17,506 nt of DNA from Dunaliella salina (GCA_002284615.2 MU069845.1:156006-173511); one strand, 5' to 3'. Positions 10,201-17,506 are shown, counted from the stretch's first letter. The notes: generated by a model from the sequence alone, not told the origin. Program-made: numbers and translations.

Positions 10201-12363
10201 TGTGGATATAGAATCATGCAATGGATCGTATTGATCATATTGGTCATCGGGAATGCAATGGATCATACGGATATAGAATAATTCATATGGATATAGAATC
10301 ATGCAATGGATCGTATTGATCATATTGATCATCGGGAATGCAATGGATCATACGGATGTAGAATAATTCATATGGATATAGAATCATGCAATGGATCGTA
10401 TTGATCATATTGGTCATCGGGAATGCTATGGATTGTGCATTTATCACATTTTGAAGTGTTCTCCTGGTGACTCCTGTGAAATTCTGCTTGGACTGGAGAT
10501 GCCATCCAGTGGATTCCATCAAGACCATCAAGATGTTTGACACCTGGCATTCGCATCTTCAGAATGTATGGAAAGGCTTAAGTGAAGAAGTAGCAAGCGG
10601 GTGCCTGACTCGCAGTCCGAGGAATCAACATGCCATCCCTTCGCGAGTGTGCTATGTGACTATTGAACAGTGCAACTATGTCTTCCATTCGCAGAAGCAG
10701 TGCTGACGCCTGTGCTGTAACTGTATGACTGTATAAATGACTGATGACTGTATGAGTGTTTGTGCTTTAACTGTGCTGCATGACAGCTCCTGAGCAGTGC
10801 AGCTCTGCCTTCCCATTCGCAGAAGCATGCTGGCGACTGTGCCACAACTGTATGGCTGTGTAACTGACTGGTCATCATCTGTTCGTGCATATGTGCTATA
10901 ATTGTGCTGCATGACACTCCTGAACAGTGCAGCTATGCCTTCCCATTCGCAGAAGCATGCTGGCGACTGTGCCACAACTGTATGGCTGTGCAACTGACTG
11001 ATCATCATCTGTTCATGCATACGTGCTATAACTGTGCTGCATGACAGCTGCTGAACAGTGCAGCTATGTCTCCCCATTCGCAGAAGCGTGCAGATGACTG
11101 TGCTTTACCTGTACGACCATGATTGACTTCAGATTGCGCAAGTGTATGACTGTGTTGTGTGGCTACTGAATAGCACAGCTATGTCCTCCCATTTGCAGAA
11201 GCAAGCTGGTGGCTGTGCTCTAACTGTATGACTGTATAACTGCATGACTGTGCTGCATGACTACTGAACAGCACAGCTATGTCCTACCAAGGATGCCATT
11301 GTGTGATTTGACTTTGTAATAGTGTATGGGCAACTCTGATAAACTAACACGAGTTATTATGTCCCATTTGCAGAAGCGTGCTGATGAGCCTACACTTCCC
11401 CTAGACCGAGATGCCTATGCTCCTCCTTTACAGGTGATTGCCTGGATTGTGCTCTTGAAATAAACGAGCATCCATGATGTTCCATGGTGTTGCGGCTGCT
11501 GTTATTCAAGGGGACGGTGATCAGCAACTGGACTTGATGATCGTGAACTAAGCAAGCGCTTAGATGTCATGTGATGATGCAGCTCCTTTCAAGATGGATA
11601 GTGATACTAGTTGTGTCGGTGCATATTTGTTGAAGAAGTGCTCCTGTGAGGCAGTGCGTCTGTGAGGGCCCATCAGAGTTACAATGGTGGGGAACAAGTT
11701 CAGTAAATTGGCGAGGCTGTGCATTATGTGTTTGAGGGCTCCCCCAAAGCTGCAACACTGCAATTTTTCCAGTGCATATTTGTCCAAGAAGAGTGCCTGT
11801 GAAGGCCCCTAGGAGCCGCAACAATGCTGCACGATGTCTCAGAAATGTGGCAAGGTAGTGCAGCATTTCCAGGCAAGATTCTAAGACTGCACCAAGCTTG
11901 GGCTAAACAAATCATAGAGCAGGCATTTCCGTTGAGAGGGATCGAGGCAGGCAGGCTCACAATCGGCTGATTTTGCAACAACACAGTGGTCAACTTGTGG
12001 AGCTGTGTACAAGAGCATTGAAGCTGAATCTTGCGCGCTTATTTCAGGTGCTTTGTGATTGCACCTCTTTCTCATCAGCTGGATGTGTGCTCAAGCAGCA
12101 TGTGTAGCTCGCCATACTTTTCAATTCTGTTGTTTCACTTCTTTTTTAACCCTTGCAGGACCACACAATATCAAACCCAACCCATGAGGATATTATATTC
12201 ACTTTTTTCGATTGCATTCTACTCATGTTTGTCTTATGCAGGACCACACAATATCAGACCCAACCCACGAGGATATCAATTATATTCTGCACAGGTGAGA
12301 AAAGGGAACGGAAGGAAGCCATGCCTTCTTTTTCCCAGTTTCTCTGATGCAATTGAATGCGCC

Positions 12364-12460
<97 letters not shown>

Positions 12461-12570
12461 GTGTGTCTCATGTCTCCTGTGGACATGGAAGAATTGGGAA
12501 TGCGTAGCAAATCAAATTGCCATAAGTGCATGATGAGGTTAGTCGTGCCATTGTCAAGTGCATGCATGTG

Positions 12571-12618
<48 letters not shown>

Positions 12619-12893
12619 GAAAGGCTTCCATTGTTGGCATTTATGGAATATTGTAAAATGTGTTATCTCTTCTTGAATTGCAGCAAAAGCATGGGATCAC
12701 TGAGCACTTGGATTTCATGCAATATTCAGGTAAAGTTTTCTATAGTGCGTAAAAAATTGTGTGGCACGCAACTTATGACATGCATAAGCAATGCAGGCAA
12801 CGTGCTTGCGCTCCTTACTTCACAGCTCATAAGTTTCAAGACCAGAAGGGGGTGATTGCCCTCATGTGGAATTGTGTGGGGCACTTAAAATAA
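3770..12893 (+). CDS. Ten-exon gene, Pro/Ser-rich protein of unknown function (349 aa model)
   Basis: Proposed exons are 3770-4056, 4853-4950, 6856-6995, 8171-8304, 9545-9635, 9689-9723, 9901-9955, 11374-11433, 12242-12294 and 12797-12893. Exit phases are 2, 1, 0, 2, 0, 2, 0, 0, 2, and each next exon restores the frame; the total of 1,050 bp ends in TAA. All introns are GT-AG, with good donors such as GTGAGC, GTAAGT and GTGAGT. The ATG sits in a favourable GCCATG context. Residues 1-130 are Pro/Ala/Ser/Gln-rich (for example SSPPPYGATQDG) and probably disordered. Residues 130-160 (VIILPHMMSIYDGVLDNERG) look folded. Residues 205-260 are Ser-rich (KPSLSSLASLKTLQRSSS). The C-terminus contains DPTHEDINYILHR and FQDQKGVIALMWNC. 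I see no known domain, signal peptide or membrane span. Small exons could be missed. The 5' end may instead join exon 3219-3391 to an acceptor at 3775. Confidence 0.6.
4132..4206. repeat. (CA)n microsatellite, intron 1
   Basis: A nearly uninterrupted CA dinucleotide run of about 75 bp lies 75 bases after the donor at 4057. Six-frame Thr/His and Val/Cys open frames across it are artefacts of the repeat. Confidence 0.97.
4470..4690. repeat. GGTACCTGTTC minisatellite, 49-62 bp unit
   Basis: GGTACCTGTTCTGCACTTCA followed by CTGCTCATTCTACATTAAAC begins at 4470, 4519, 4581 and 4642 (periods 49, 62, 61). The length difference comes from an extra CATTCTACATT segment. Several units are preceded by ATAG or GAG, so each carries an AG|GTACC junction. 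It lies in intron 1. Confidence 0.9.
4681..4875 (+). repeat. 118-bp duplication of a splice acceptor and exon start
   Basis: The true exon 2 boundary reads GCAG|ACGTTCTCAAGCTGCTTT at 4852/4853. An upstream copy, CCAG|ACAATCTCAAGCTGCTTT, has its boundary at 4734/4735, 118 bp earlier. The flanking DNA is also related (GGATGCTTCTTCCTCAAA against GGTGCCTCTTCTTCAAA). The copy keeps both the AG and the first 18 exon bases with few changes. Confidence 0.7.
4951..6202 (+). other. Unique part of intron 2; no supported exon
   Basis: I saw no exon here that keeps frame between exon 2 (exit phase 1) and exon 3 (entry phase 1). A short segment, 6081-6132, between GCTAGCAG and a GTGTGC donor looks exon-like. 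Its 52-bp length would break the frame, so I leave it out. Short AATTTC/TTTTCAG stretches and open frames of 60-95 codons on both strands look random. Confidence 0.5.
6203..6870 (+). repeat. Minisatellite of about 15 units (36-52 bp) running into exon 3
   Basis: Units follow the pattern TTTTCCCCTAGGTGTGATCA then TCTTGCCACACATGATGAGC then ATTTATGAT, with some lacking the CCCCTAG part. About fifteen copies occur between 6203 and 6870. The last copy, CCCCCAG|GTGTGATCATCTTGCC, is the acceptor and first bases of exon 3 (6856), which reads VIILPHMMSIYDG in frame. The array thus looks like amplification of the intron end plus the first 40 or so exon bases. TAGG in the internal copies versus CAGG in the last is a consistent difference. 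Confidence 0.9.
7270..8170 (+). repeat. 132-bp tandem array (about 7 units) ending at the exon 4 acceptor
   Basis: The landmark TTGTAGGC (or variant) recurs at 7342, 7471, 7596, 7727, 7859, 7991 and 8121, so units are 125-132 bp. Two subtypes alternate in the right half (TTGCTTCTTGGGAGGTGC and TTGCTTCTCGGAAGGTGT), giving a 264-bp higher-order repeat. Each unit contains a GCTTG(T/C)GCAGGTCTTTC block. In the final partial unit this becomes GCTTGCGCAG|GCCTTCCAG, the exon 4 acceptor at 8170. The minus strand stays open across several units because 132 is divisible by three. Confidence 0.92.
8305..9229 (+). other. Unique part of intron 4, with one ambiguous base
   Basis: There is no supported exon. 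The sequence contains an N at 8327 directly before a run of nine G (8328-8336), probably an unresolved homopolymer length. It also has T-rich stretches, a related pair of TGACATTGAC-like segments near 8800-8840, and a run of A at 9193-9211. Short open frames on both strands have no coding character. Confidence 0.5.
9230..9500 (+). repeat. TTTGCAGGTGCGC short-unit minisatellite before exon 5
   Basis: Variants of (T)TTGCAGGTGCGCA, mostly 12-18 bp apart, give about a dozen TGCAG sites from 9239 to 9486. The genuine acceptor, CTTGCAG|GTTCTC at 9544/9545, follows 45 bases after the last array unit. Six-frame open frames here are Cys/Ala/His-rich products of the repeat and are not genes. Confidence 0.9.
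9724..9900 (+). other. 177-bp candidate intron that stays open in frame
   Basis: Between exons 6 and 7 this segment has GTATCT at its left and GGCAG at its right end. It is 177 bp (59 codons) and has no stop in the gene frame. If retained, the protein gains a His/Ile-rich insert containing HELILIIQIIGNAMGHIHV and becomes 408 residues. Part of it (9740-9795) resembles the 85-bp repeat found downstream in intron 7, which favours an intron. Its acceptor lacks a good pyrimidine tract, which favours retention or an alternative exon. Confidence 0.45.
10118..10440. repeat. 85-bp tandem repeat, about 4 copies
   Basis: ATGCAATGGATCGTATTGAT starts at 10131, 10216, 10301 and 10386, an exact 85-bp period, followed each time by CATATTG(G/A)TCATCGGGAATG and, in the first three units, GATCATACGGA(C/T)(A/G)TAGAATA. 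The copies are nearly identical, so the expansion is recent compared with the other arrays. A diverged relative lies at about 9740-9795. It is in intron 7. Confidence 0.95.
10640..11373 (+). repeat. About 130-bp array of acceptor-plus-exon-start copies before exon 8
   Basis: The motif CCATTCGCAGAAGC or CCATTTGCAGAAGC has its CATTYG core at 10686, 10814, 10944, 11075, 11190 and 11365 (spacings 128, 130, 131, 115, 175). The last is the proposed exon 8 acceptor, TTTGCAG|AAGCGTGCTGATGAG. The copy at 11075 reads CGCAG|AAGCGTGCAGATGAC, so unit and exon share 13 of 15 bases past the boundary. The remaining unit holds ACTGTATGACTGT and GAACAGTGCAGCTATG blocks. The repeat therefore seems derived from the intron-exon junction. 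Confidence 0.85.
12120..12294 (+). repeat. Duplicated exon 9 acceptor, 83 bp apart
   Basis: TGCAG|GACCACACAATATCA appears with its boundary at 12158/12159 and again at 12241/12242, and the similarity runs on through CCCAACCCA(T/C)GAGGATAT. Both have pyrimidine-rich upstream tracts. The second copy keeps the frame and reaches the donor after 12294. Use of the first would add 83 bases and shift the frame. Confidence 0.85.
12368..12467. repeat. (TG)n microsatellite, intron 9
   Basis: About 100 bp of TG dinucleotide with a single C interruption near 12456. It is complementary to the (CA)n tract at 12573-12615 in the same intron. Confidence 0.97.
12573..12615. repeat. (CA)n microsatellite, intron 9
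   Basis: About 43 bp of uninterrupted CA dinucleotide, 105 bases downstream of the (TG)n tract. Confidence 0.97.
12684..12729 (+). other. Candidate 46-bp cassette exon in intron 9
   Basis: The segment is bounded by TTGAATTGCAG and a GTAAAG donor (TTCAG|GTAAAG), both strong matches to consensus. In one frame it reads KHGITEHLDFMQYS. Including it after exon 9 changes the frame of exon 10 and ends the protein early (about 11 residues into exon 10). Skipping it gives the long C-terminus. It may be an alternative or poison exon, or a chance match. Confidence 0.3.
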
Positions 12894-12894
12894 C

Positions 12895-13108
12895 TAGGGT
12901 GCGACATGTCATATTACTTTTTCAAAATCTGTTGTCACAGTAATATTACAGTAATATTACATTACAGTAAAAATAGTACATAATATTACATTACTCTTCT
13001 GCAAAATTGTTATTACATTGAGGGTCAGATAATATTACTGTAATATTACTATAATATTACTGTAATGTGTACTGTAATGGTAATACTACTTTGGCATGTC
13101 GGACCTAC
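12895..13108. mobile_element. hAT-type MITE, 214 bp, with 8-bp target duplication
   Basis: The left end is TAGGGTGCGACATG and the reverse complement of the right end is GTAGGTCCGACATG; the inner ten positions differ at only one. AAAATAAC flanks it on both sides (12887-12894 and 13109-13116), a perfect 8-bp duplication directly abutting the ends. An 8-bp duplication and a YAGGG-like terminus are marks of the hAT superfamily. The interior is AT-rich and itself largely an inverted repeat built of GTAATATTAC units (12938-12970 against 13029-13074), so the whole element can fold. It has no coding capacity. The left duplication covers the main gene's stop codon, so the element now sits in its 3' UTR. 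Confidence 0.75.
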
Positions 13109-13436
13109 AAAATAACGCACAGGGGGTGATGCAGGATCAAGGTGATACTTGAACTTTGTATTTACATCTTGTCTGAGTGAAAGGAAAGAGTATATGCGTT
13201 TACGTTTCTGAATATTTTGCTGGAAGGCAGGTTCTTTTGCTACTTTTGGATAGCCCGTTTCCTGAGAAGAGTAAGGGACTTTATTGATCCATGGCCCAAG
13301 ACCTTTCCACTGCTATATGAAAACTTGCTGGTGCAATTAGGAAGGTCGAGTCCATGGGATCCTGGAAACGTTGGGCCCGACGTTTTTCCCTCCAGGATCT
13401 CTCTGGGTCCTTCCTATAGAATTTCAATGCACTACC
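13109..13436 (+). other. Probable promoter and 5' leader of the second gene
   Basis: This starts with the right-hand 8-bp duplication of the MITE and runs to the ATG at 13437. An overlapping 136-codon frame (13217-13627) lies in a different phase from the exon chain and ends without a matching donor, so I treat it as a shadow. I see no clear TATA box. A pyrimidine-rich TTTTTCCCTCCAG at 13383-13395 could be an acceptor if an upstream exon exists. Confidence 0.35.
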
Positions 13437-16400
13437 ATGCTCCTCAGACGGATCCCTGCAATCTTGCACCCTTCTTGGAGTATGAATCGAAGGGTCAGCC
13501 ACTGTGCATATCTACAAGTGCGCTTGTCGCGCTTCGATGTGGGCCGCAGGATATTGCGGAGGTTACAATGCAGCCAAGCAATTCCAACTGTCAGATATGT
13601 ACAAGTGTGCGCTGTGAGACTGCTTGATAAAACTGGAATGGCAGCTTGTGGACTTGCCAAGCCAGTCGTAGATGCCTGGGAGGACAGGTATGCATGAGCG
13701 TCTGCAACTTACTCCTTACCTAAGAGCTCAGGCGTGAAGCTGCATTGTCAAGGTAGGAGCACTGTAAGACCTTTATCAATTGTTGTGTGTCATCCTTGCA
13801 CAAAGGTCATCCTAATGTTCTCTGTATCGTTCCAATTTTAGCATATGTCTCGAAGGAATAGGAAGCACTGGCAGTTGGGAGGGTTCCAGCCCAGGATTTA
13901 CATGTCTTTTTCCGTCATAACAAGTTTTGCTCACTCCTGGGTGCACATGCAGCTATTTCTCTGAGGCACACTTCTGTGCATTGAAAAGTATGGAGTTGTC
14001 CATATCACTGTATCATTATCATCATTAAAAAAAAAAATCCACACTATCTCACTGTTTAATAGACAGTTTTATTCCTGATCATTTGCAGCTATTTGCTTTG
14101 ATAAACCACAGTCCCAGGGAGCTGAAACCAGCTGCCAGGGTCCATTTGCTGGCCATTGACCAAGGAAATTTTGACTGTCAGCGAACCAGATCAGTAGGCA
14201 ATGGCAGTGAAGCTGAAAAGGCTTTTGAGGGCGTTTAGATACAGCCCTGCTCTACTCAGGGATGCATCGGAAGGTTTTGATAACCTTCCAATGCAGCTTT
14301 GAGTACTTATACCTTTTTAGAAAGGTAAAATTGTATGCCAGAATCTTCAAGAAACTTGACTCAGTGTGTGGCCTGTCCAGCTCAAGAATGCTCAAGAGAG
14401 GACAGAGGGGGCAAGAAGGTGTAACACAAGGTTTTCCCGACCGCCCCCATCGTTCCCCAAGGAGTAGCCCCACAGGGTTCTGGTTCATGTGTGCAACTTA
14501 GAACCGCTGTTACTTTGCGCCAGTCACTTGCGCCAGGATAAATGTTAGTGCGTTGGAAGTTTTTGTTAGCACCTTTTTGGTCCTGGCACTAGGGACCAGT
14601 GCCAAACTAGGCTTGGTCCCCAAATTTCGAAAATTGGTTTCTTTTATACTTTATGAAATGTTTCAGTTCAAATGTCTCGAAAAAAGTTTCTGAGAAGTGC
14701 TACTTGAGTGGAAACAAAGGTGAAGGCTCAAAGGTTCATCTAACCTCCCAGACGATCTTCTTGCCCACCCTGCCAGACCACCAATTATTATTGACCCAAT
14801 TTTTATTTCAATGGTGTCTGCAACTATACACCTTAAGGTAAATTTGACAAAATGGGGTTAGGTGGAACATTCCCATTTTTTTCCACCTTGCCCCTTATTG
14901 CCTCACAGTCATGCATTTTTATTGATGGCTTCTTGATGTAAAACCTGTAAAACCCTTTTTCCCCTTTTGAGCACCTAGCTTACACACCAAGCATGTTTCC
15001 CCACAAATTTTTTTGTGTGGTTGTGTCTTTAAATCATAGAACGAAACTTCATGAAACATTTTGGGGAAGGTGGGGCCAAAGAGTCTCAGAAAAAAAAAGT
15101 TTCTTGTGGACAAAATCCCCAAGAAAGGCGAACTTAGGACCCTCTGGAGTTGGTAAAACATACCTTGGGTATGTTTTACCAATTCGATAGACACTGCTAC
15201 AGAAGAAATGAGATTGTTTGGTGATCTGGCTGGGTCAGGATGTATGAAAATGGTGAAACAAAAAGATGACAAATAGACTTGGTGATATGACTGGGCCAGG
15301 ATTTATGAAAAGTTTCTGGGGGCATAAGAGCCAGCTAGGCAAAAGCAGTATTGCTCAGGGAATACTCTCCGAGTGGCATTTGCTTTCTAAATGAGCAAGC
15401 TTGAAGGCCCTTGATGCCTTTGGACACAGATGTGATAGATCTCCTGCCAAACTTTGACATGGAACAGGTCTCCTTTGGCAACCAAATCCTAGATTAGAAT
15501 GGTAGGACTTGAGTAGTGAATCAAGCGTCAGAATTCTGGTGAAATGCTTATGATCACACACCTGAGACATACCTGTGATCGTTACCCATGATCACACACT
15601 TGGATGCCCGCTGCTTTTGTGAAGGCAATATATCTTCATGGACAAGATACTGTTCACAAGAGTGAATATTCCAGGTAGAGAGCATCAGCATATTGCAGAG
15701 TGCACACACCATGAATGCATGTTTGCAGGTGGGGTGCGCGGTGGCAAGAGGAGCGAGTGGAGGCAATCCGTAGGCGACAGCGGCGACAGCTGCAGCAGCA
15801 GTTGCAAGAAGGACGCTCAGATCAAGCGCCAATTTTGCCTCCTATAGGGGAGAAGGCGGAAGGGGACAGGTGTGTGGAAAGTCACCGCATGGATGAAAGG
15901 ACTGGTCAACCGTTGGTGTACCAATGGGTGTGTGGTGCGTAGATGGTGGATTGTTGGTTGAAATGCTGCAGGACGTGAGATGCACAGGCGACCAGACACA
16001 CATACATGAAGCAGGAACATGCAGTTCAATAAGCTTGTCACTTTCCCAGCCTTGCAAGGCACAAAGCCTAGACTAATGAGATGCTGCTGAGCAGTGCAGG
16101 CCGTTCTTTTGTCAAGAATGCACCCCCATCTTGGTCTGCTGACGCTGTTCTCCCATTCAACTATGGAAAGTCTAGGCTTGACATAGGCCGTGTGCTTTAG
16201 GGAAAGCAAGCTAGCAGGGGCCTCACCAAAGGGCCCTGTAATCTGCACTAGACAAAACTAGCCTAGGCGAGAGCTAAAAATAGAGCTCATAGGGATCTAT
16301 CTAGGGTTATCAGTCACGTACCTAGGTGCCTGAACTGTCCTTCTCCTGGACTCCACCGCCGCTCGTCCAACACCCCATTCCCCCCTCGGAAGCCCACTCT

Positions 16401-17009
16401 AAGTGAAGAGCATGTCTGGTATTAATGATTCATGTCCATCTTAGCTCAACTTGGACGCCAGAGACTTTGCTTTATGTCTCAATAAGCCCAAGTTGGCATG
16501 AGCTTAGATCGCACACCAATTAGGATCATGTACGGCGCCACTTTGTTGTTCCTGTTTGGATCTCTTGAGCTGCATGCTTTAAATCTGGTTTTAGTGAGCC
16601 TTATTGTGCAGTTCCAAAGGATAAGTTGGTGTCAGGGAACTTCAACAAGGTGGAGTCCCTGTCTCGAGGAGGCATCTTGGTAGGGTGAGGGTGGACATGT
16701 TGGCCTGGAATAGAGCGCACAAAGGGAGCACCAGGGCAGCCCTGATGCTCTCTTTGCCCCAGAAAAGCCCTTGTGTGCAAAGACATGCCTGCAGTCCATT
16801 GTAGCCGTTAACCTCTGTTGGCATGGTAGCTCTGCTTGGAAGCTAGTAACTCTTTTTTTGGTGGGCTTACTCCTCATTGCAGGCTCACGCCGGAATCGCG
16901 ACTCACGCCGGAATTCAAGCAGCAGGAGGAAGATCTCGCTGCCTTTGGCATGCCTTGCGTGCATTCTTGGAGAACGCTTTCTTTCTATGATCCAGACACT
17001 CCCCGTTGA
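13437..17009 (+). CDS. Three-exon gene, small possibly mitochondrial protein (172 aa model)
   Basis: The exons are 13437-13687, 15729-15869 and 16883-17009, joined at phase 2 each time by GACAG|GT donors (GTATGC, GTGTGT) and TTGCAG acceptors; the 519 bp end in TGA at 17007-17009. The N-terminus MLLRRIPAILHPSWSMNRR carries no acidic residue until about residue 36 and is rich in Arg, Leu and Ser, as in mitochondrial presequences. Residues 80-110 (VVDAWEDRWGARWQEERVEA, then Arg/Gln repeats RRRQRRQLQQQLQ) predict a charged helix or coiled coil. The C-terminus contains FKQQEEDLAAFGMPCVHSW and ends FYDPDTPR. A short organellar structural or assembly factor would fit, but I recognise no family and do not assign one. 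The introns are long (2,041 and 1,013 bp), so a missed small exon is possible. Confidence 0.5.
13688..15728 (+). other. Intron 1 of the second gene; one strong hairpin, otherwise plain
   Basis: No additional exon keeps the phase-2 junction. Contents are a run of A at about 14029-14037, a perfect palindrome at 15150-15182, and a 61-bp-spaced pair of GTGATCTGGCTGGGTCAGGA-like copies at about 15215 and 15277. There is also a diverged pair around ATGAAA(T/C)(G/A)TTT...AAAGTTTC at 14655 and 15050. Open frames of 60-117 codons lie on both strands without coding character. Confidence 0.5.
15150..15182. repeat. Perfect 15-bp inverted repeat with 3-base loop
   Basis: TTGGTAAAACATACC at 15150-15164 is followed by TTG and then its exact reverse complement at 15168-15182. 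With one mismatch the stem extends to 18 bp. It has no T-run after it and lies in an intron, so it is not a bacterial-type terminator. Confidence 0.9.
15870..16882 (+). other. Intron 2 of the second gene; no further feature seen
   Basis: The intron has a GTGTGT donor and a TTGCAG acceptor. A 143-codon minus-strand frame (15817-16248) overlaps the end of exon 2 and reads as His/Pro/Ser-rich filler. No tandem array is present, in contrast to the introns of the main gene. Confidence 0.5.
16884..16919 (+). repeat. 18-bp tandem duplication inside the last exon
   Basis: CTCACGCCGGAATCGCGA is followed by CTCACGCCGGAATTCAAG, encoding LTPESR and then LTPEFK at the very start of the exon. It preserves the frame. 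It lies directly after the splice acceptor, like the larger duplications in the main gene. Confidence 0.85.
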
Positions 17010-17506
17010 TTGAGTGTGAGGGCAAGCTGTTTCAGCATGAAACCAGAGAAAGTACAATGTGCTGAAAGCTTGTACGTGGTTTCCAGTATTGAAATGTGTA
17101 TGTTGTACAGGAAACCTGCACGACAGTTTCCTGATTGTGGGCAATACCTTCCTGACATCTTACAATCGGTGGGAGGGCGAAGACAAAGATGAGAGGAGAG
17201 CCACAAACAGGGTTAGAAGGTCTTCCTTTTCTGGTGTGCAGGTTGTTCTTCGACTTCATTGCTGACACTTCTGGCAAAGCCAATATGTTGACTGCTCCTT
17301 CTTGTTTCGTTTATTTTGTTTCGTTCGTCGTTTCATGGTTTGTGTTGGTGCACTTCGAACCCGTAGATCAATCAGACCTCCCAATGAAAAGGTTCACGTT
17401 CTCAGTGCCAGAGGAGCCTTTTTGGCTTGGGAAGAGTGAACCCAGGACACAGTGCAGCCACACGCACGCACGAATGCACACACACGCGCGCGCGCGCGCA
17501 CACACA
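17010..17506 (+). other. 3' flank of the second gene, ending in CA/CG simple repeat
   Basis: No coding segment is supported. The last 50 bases turn into CACACGCACGCACG and an alternating CG/CA tract (about 17459-17506), which may explain where the assembled sequence stops. I found no AATAAA or TGTAA in the first 250 bases after the stop codon. Confidence 0.5.

Noticed and set aside
10660..11077. 133-codon minus-strand frame with repeated CFCEWEG-like segments
   Set aside because: It is a shadow of the 130-bp array and loses frame where unit lengths change.
12364..12615. Val/Cys and Thr/His open frames over the TG and CA tracts
   Set aside because: They are translations of dinucleotide repeats.
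12938..13074. Several TAATATTAC nonamers, the origin motif of geminivirus-type replicons
   Set aside because: They occur as a simple GTAATATTAC repeat inside a hAT MITE. There is no stem-loop of the right form and no Rep gene nearby.
13217..13627. 136-codon frame overlapping exon 1 of the second gene
   Set aside because: The +1 frame ends in a stop without a donor, whereas the other frame joins two further exons in phase and starts with a plausible leader.
14252..14501. Opposed 78-79 codon frames suspected of being a reverse-transcriptase fragment
   Set aside because: No catalytic motif or neighbouring retroelement sequence could be found in any frame.

Overview
This window reads as nuclear DNA of a eukaryote. 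It has no prokaryote-style dense ORFs. It has phase-compatible GT-AG introns of about 50-1,900 bp, dinucleotide microsatellites, minisatellite arrays and DNA-transposon relics. Nine of the eleven acceptors in the two main gene models end in GCAG, and the introns are long and rich in minisatellites. This suits a green alga or another intron-rich protist, but the sequence alone does not fix the lineage. No rRNA, tRNA, CRISPR or viral gene was recognised.

Layout. Positions 1-3442 hold coding-looking plus-strand exons (1094-1505 and 3219-3391) separated by an intron that carries a decayed 728-bp inverted-repeat transposon. Positions 3770-12893 hold the main gene, a plus-strand model of ten exons. 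Every junction keeps the reading frame, and the model gives 349 residues with a stop at 12891-12893. The protein is rich in Pro, Ser, Ala and Gln and I recognise no domain. The upstream exons may be the 5' part of this same gene, because the phase also fits a junction at 3776. A 214-bp hAT-type MITE with a perfect 8-bp target duplication begins one base after the stop. Positions 13437-17009 hold a second plus-strand model of three exons and 172 residues. Its N-terminus looks like a mitochondrial presequence and it has a basic coiled-coil-like middle. The rest, to 17506, has no supported gene and ends in CA/CG simple repeat.

The most notable pattern is in the introns of the main gene. Several are filled with different tandem arrays (about 37-49, 132, 12-18 and 128-131 bp units, plus single duplications of 83 and 118 bp). 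The last unit of each array lies on the 3' splice site. In several cases the unit also copies the first bases of the downstream exon. The pre-mRNA therefore presents a ladder of decoy acceptors ahead of the true one. This is an inference from reading the sequence; RNA data would decide it.
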